Source: an uncultured Phascolarctobacterium sp. (GTDB taxonomy: Bacteria; Bacillota; Negativicutes; Acidaminococcales; Acidaminococcaceae). Taken from it: 15,924 nucleotides of DNA. The stretch lies in the NCBI GenBank assembly GCA_937901335.1, contig CALCHC010000134.1, forward strand, positions 1-15,924, given 5' to 3'. Within the stretch, counting starts at the first letter, position 1. Each line of letters starts with the position of its first letter. Made by a program: the position numbers and the translations under genes. This document shows positions 14,010 through 15,924 of the stretch, piece by piece. The notes under the pieces were generated by a model. That model did no database searches, had not been told where the DNA came from, and was given only the letters and a program-made list of their open reading frames with translations.

Positions 14010-14048
14010 TCCCTCAGCCGCCTTTAGCGACAAATTCCTTTGTAGGGA
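14010..14048 (+). repeat. folded pncA leader, resembling a dispersed intergenic palindromic element
   Basis: TCCCT (14010-14014) pairs with AGGGA (14044-14048) around two inner hairpins: CGC/GCG (14019-14021 with 14027-14029) and ACAAA/TTTGT (14030-14034 with 14039-14043). The order CCCTCAG - small hairpin - GCGACA - second hairpin recalls short palindromic elements scattered through intergenic regions of many gut Firmicutes. That likeness is from memory, and only one copy is present in this window, so repeat status is unproven. It lies just after the predicted pncA start and before its ribosome site. Confidence 0.35.
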
Positions 14049-14078
14049 CTCTATTCTTATATAAAAGGAAGTGTCATC

Positions 14079-14714
14079 ATGAAATTACCTGAAAAGAAAT
14101 TTATTGCATCCTTTGACATTGATGCGCAAAATACTTTTACCCCAATTTGCCCCAATGAGTTGCCCGTTGTTGAAGGCGACTTAATCGCAGACGAACTGAA
14201 CGCTCAAGCAAAATTTGCTAGCTTGCGTGTTGCTTCCCGCGACGCACATACTCCTGAAGCTCTTTGGCTCAGCGACGAAAACAATCCGCCCCTTTCCCCC
14301 ATCGAAGGTCATCCTGATTTAGACATCCGTTGGCCGGCACATGCCATCATCGGTACTAAAGGCTTCGACTTCATTCCCGGTCTTGATCCTGCTGCTTATG
14401 ACTTCCAAGTTTTCAAAGGTATTGAAGTTGATAAACATCCTTACGGTGCTTGCTATCATGACTTAGGCAACAAACTTTCTACCGGTGTTATTGAATACTT
14501 GCGTTGCAACGGTATCACTACTGTAATTTGTGGTGGTCTCGCTACTGATTACTGTGTAAAAAACACTGTACTACAATTACGAAACGCAGGCTTTGAAGTT
14601 ATCTTGAACAAAGCTGCTTGCCGTGGCATCGCTCCCGAAACCATTGCTTCCGCTATGGAAGAAATGGAAGCTGCTGGCGTAAAATTCATCGAAAACGCGA
14701 ATGAATTAGCCTAA
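14079..14714 (+). CDS. pncA: nicotinamidase (isochorismatase-fold cysteine hydrolase)
   Basis: Deamidates nicotinamide to nicotinate for NAD salvage (Preiss-Handler route). The 211-residue protein has the isochorismatase fold with the catalytic triad D15 (FDIDAQNTF), K113 (VFKGIE) and C159 (LATDYCVKNT). Metal-site residues typical for nicotinamidases are also present: D55 and H57 in SRDAHTPE and H88 in WPAH; H78 may complete the set. The usual WPxHC reads WPAHA. ATG 14079 follows AAAAGGAAG. It is the only plus-strand gene, with its own strong promoter and a bidirectional terminator. The motif set favours nicotinamidase over other isochorismatase-like hydrolases, but related amidases cannot be fully excluded. 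Confidence 0.9.
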   Translation: MKLPEKKFIASFDIDAQNTFTPICPNELPVVEGDLIADELNAQAKFASLRVASRDAHTPEALWLSDENNPPLSPIEGHPDLDIRWPAHAIIGTKGFDFIPGLDPAAYDFQVFKGIEVDKHPYGACYHDLGNKLSTGVIEYLRCNGITTVICGGLATDYCVKNTVLQLRNAGFEVILNKAACRGIAPETIASAMEEMEAAGVKFIENANELA

Positions 14715-14720
14715 GACAAA

Positions 14721-14767
14721 AACGCACTCAAAATTGGATTTTCCAAAATTGAGTGCGTTAATTTTTT
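14721..14767. terminator. bidirectional terminator between pncA and the alpha-helical orphan
   Basis: 14721-14731 pairs with 14749-14759 (11 bp), then a 2x2 A/A internal loop and 5 more pairs (14734-14738 with 14742-14746) around TTT. On the plus strand it is followed by AATTTTTT (14760-14767); on the minus strand by TTTTTGTC, so it can stop transcription of both convergent genes. Confidence 0.88.
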
Positions 14768-14780
14768 ATAAACTTTTTAA

Positions 14781-15509
14781 TTAACTTCTATCAATTACTG
14801 CAACTTTACGCTCTTCCCAGAAGTTGTATTGAATGGTAGTGCAGTGATAATATTTTTCGTAACGTTCTTTGGCATCTTCGATAGCAGCAGCTTCTGCCAA
14901 ATCTTCAAGACATTGTTCGTTTACAGGATAATATTTGTAAGCTTCAGCAATTAAATCTGCGCCTTTAGCATAATCTTCTGCTTTAGCAGCTTGTACAGCC
15001 AAATACTTGTTAGCATAATAACGATAAGCATTCTTGCCGAAATTATCTTTTTCTTCTTCCAGCATTGCTTCTGCTTTAGCAATAGCTTTATCGGTTTCGC
15101 CAATTTCTTCCATCAATTCAAGACTGCGATACCAAATACCACCTTTATCAGCACTGCGGAAAGGATGGTTATACGCACGACTAATAGCATGAGCATGACC
15201 AAGATAAGTAATAGCAACAGGCACGTTACCCATCAGCTTATAAATGATTTCGGAAATATCACGCAAGCAAAGCACCATATGTTCAGCTTCGCTCAAACCT
15301 TTTTCAGGAACATCCTGCAAATTAGGTTTAATATCTTTTACAGTCAAAAGTACTGCAATTGCGCCTTCAATATCGTCAAGCACGTACAGCATACGACCAA
15401 CAATACTACGGCAACGCCAGTCATCATAGTCTTTTATCATACCTTCGGGTACAGGGTATTGAGATTTCGCAACCTTTTGTACGTACCCTTGCCATTCTTG
15501 CATATCCAT
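14781..15509 (-). CDS. alpha-helical (TPR-like) protein of unknown function
   Basis: I do not recognise a named family. The 242 residues are almost entirely helical by composition, acidic, without signal peptide or membrane segment. Pieces such as DIEGAIAVLLTVKDI (about 46-60), ETDKAIAKAEAMLEEEKD (about 138-155) and EDYAKGADLIAEAYKYYPVN (about 178-197) have the spacing of tetratricopeptide helices, so a protein-binding scaffold is plausible. A Trp/Tyr-rich C-terminus (YHCTTIQYNFWEERK) follows. ATG 15509 has GGAGGT 8 bases upstream, an extended -10 promoter lies at 15544-15552, and a terminator closes it, so it is a monocistronic unit between gatB and pncA. TPR assignment is by eye and only suggestive. 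Confidence 0.8.
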   Translation of the reverse strand: MDMQEWQGYVQKVAKSQYPVPEGMIKDYDDWRCRSIVGRMLYVLDDIEGAIAVLLTVKDIKPNLQDVPEKGLSEAEHMVLCLRDISEIIYKLMGNVPVAITYLGHAHAISRAYNHPFRSADKGGIWYRSLELMEEIGETDKAIAKAEAMLEEEKDNFGKNAYRYYANKYLAVQAAKAEDYAKGADLIAEAYKYYPVNEQCLEDLAEAAAIEDAKERYEKYYHCTTIQYNFWEERKVAVIDRS

Positions 15510-15543
15510 AAAGAGTTACCTCCAATTATTAGTAGTTTTCTAT

Positions 15544-15552
15544 ATTATAACA
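15544..15552 (-). promoter_or_regulatory. extended -10 promoter of the alpha-helical orphan
   Basis: TGTTATAAT on the minus strand (15552 to 15544), followed by ATAG exactly as at the small acidic gene's promoter. No -35 is recognisable; that region is the stem of the gatB terminator. Predicted start near 15537, about 28 bases before the ATG. Confidence 0.6.
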
Positions 15553-15580
15553 AAAAAGCACCGCCATCGCGATGCTTTTT
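15552..15580 (-). terminator. gatB intrinsic terminator
   Basis: 15569-15580 pairs with 15553-15564 as a 12-bp stem (one U-G pair in minus RNA) around a 4-base loop, the last pairs being A-U with a six-U end. It sits 8 bases past the gatB stop. Its U-run overlaps the first base of the next gene's extended -10. Confidence 0.85.
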
Positions 15581-15588
15581 ATTTTTTG

Positions 15589-15924
15589 CTATTGCATTTT
15601 TTCTTTCAACATTTGTTGAACCATACCAGGATTTGCTTTACCTTTGGACTTTTTCATAATTTGACCAACCAGGAAGCCAATGGCACGGTCTTTACCAGCT
15701 TTAAAGTCCGCAACGGATTGAGGATTTTCTGCAATGGTTTCTTCAACCAATTTCATAATTGCTCCTTCGTCGCTCACTTGTTCCAAACCAAGTTCTTTAA
15801 CAAGTACTTTCGGAGCTTTGTCTTCTTTGAGCATTTCAGCAAAAACTTTTTTCGCCAGTTTACTGGAAAGCACACCCTCTTTAGTCAAGTTAACCAATTC
15901 TGCCAAATGAGCAGGAGTTACTTT
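15589..15924 (-). CDS. gatB: aspartyl/glutamyl-tRNA(Asn/Gln) amidotransferase subunit B, C-terminal part (cut by window edge)
   Basis: GatB belongs to the GatCAB complex that converts misacylated Glu-tRNA(Gln) and Asp-tRNA(Asn) into Gln-tRNA and Asn-tRNA. The visible 111 codons encode the C-terminal YqeY-like tRNA-binding domain: KVTPAHLAELVNL at the edge, GVLSSKLAKKVFAEML, VKELGLEQVSDEGAI, ENPQSVADFKAGKDRAIGFL-type segment, GQIMKKSKGKANPGMVQQML, ending KEKMQ and TAG at 15591-15589. The frame is open through base 15924, so the gene begins outside the window and no start codon should be placed here. Presumably follows gatC and gatA upstream. Confidence 0.95.
   Translation of the reverse strand, partial: KVTPAHLAELVNLTKEGVLSSKLAKKVFAEMLKEDKAPKVLVKELGLEQVSDEGAIMKLVEETIAENPQSVADFKAGKDRAIGFLVGQIMKKSKGKANPGMVQQMLKEKMQ

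Noticed and set aside
14003..14078. NAD- or nicotinamide-sensing riboswitch upstream of pncA
   Set aside because: The fold does not match any NAD riboswitch layout I know and can be explained as a palindromic element; kept only as an open point in the findings.
14991..15659. Plus-strand open frame of 222 codons opposite the alpha-helical orphan and gatB end
   Set aside because: It crosses two terminator/promoter regions on the other strand and has a composition typical of antisense reading; the minus-strand gene has a strong ribosome site and promoter.
1..15924. Mobile element, CRISPR, toxin-antitoxin or phage defence system
   Set aside because: I found no spaced direct repeats, transposase, integrase, recombinase or defence-type domains; the window is composed of housekeeping, envelope and transport genes.

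Overview
The window is 15.9 kb of ordinary-looking bacterial chromosome. Nearly every gene is on the minus strand; only pncA is on the plus strand. Strong AGGAGG-type ribosome binding sites, TTG and GTG start codons, U-rich intrinsic terminators, a PASTA-bearing class B penicillin-binding protein and moderate-to-low GC point to the Bacillota (Firmicutes). The gene mix (formate-THF ligase, AGCS amino-acid symporter, bactofilin with an M23 peptidase, DUF362 ferredoxin) would fit an anaerobic gut member, perhaps a Negativicute such as the Acidaminococcaceae, but I cannot fix the taxon from this sequence. I saw no rRNA, tRNA, CRISPR array, insertion sequence or phage gene, and no gene-free stretch longer than about 300 bases.

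Layout from low to high coordinate. (1) 1-509: 5' part of fhs, cut by the window edge. (2) 636-4539 (minus): trmB - ftsW-like SEDS gene - PASTA PBP, a glycan polymerase/transpeptidase pair that overlaps in a TTGA junction, with a promoter in front of trmB. (3) 4657-6569 (minus): LytM/M23 peptidase - a peptidase-less paralogue of its N-terminal half - bactofilin. This is an envelope-shape operon with its own promoter, a structured leader and a terminator. (4) 6774-8835 (minus): yigZ - AGCS sodium:alanine/glycine symporter. (5) 8964-9245: a lone acidic orphan gene with its own promoter and terminator. (6) 9324-13845 (minus): znuA - znuC - znuB - PHP-domain phosphoesterase - DUF362 ferredoxin, apparently one zinc-uptake operon with two unexpected passengers and a possible internal promoter before the last gene. 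(7) 13846-14078: divergent control region holding the znuA promoter, a candidate operator and the pncA promoter, plus a folded pncA leader. (8) 14079-14714 (plus): pncA nicotinamidase, closed by a bidirectional terminator. (9) 14781-15509 (minus): an alpha-helical orphan. (10) 15589-15924: 3' end of gatB, whose terminator runs into the orphan's promoter.

Most of these families are known. The parts most worth a second look are the bactofilin operon (a catalytic LytM protein next to a membrane/coiled-coil twin without the enzyme domain, behind a 5' leader that should fold at the very start of the mRNA) and the zinc operon (all three transporter subunits carry His/Cys-rich segments, and a PHP enzyme and a 2x[4Fe-4S] DUF362 protein are attached to it). 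All calls come from reading the sequence by eye; no database search was run.
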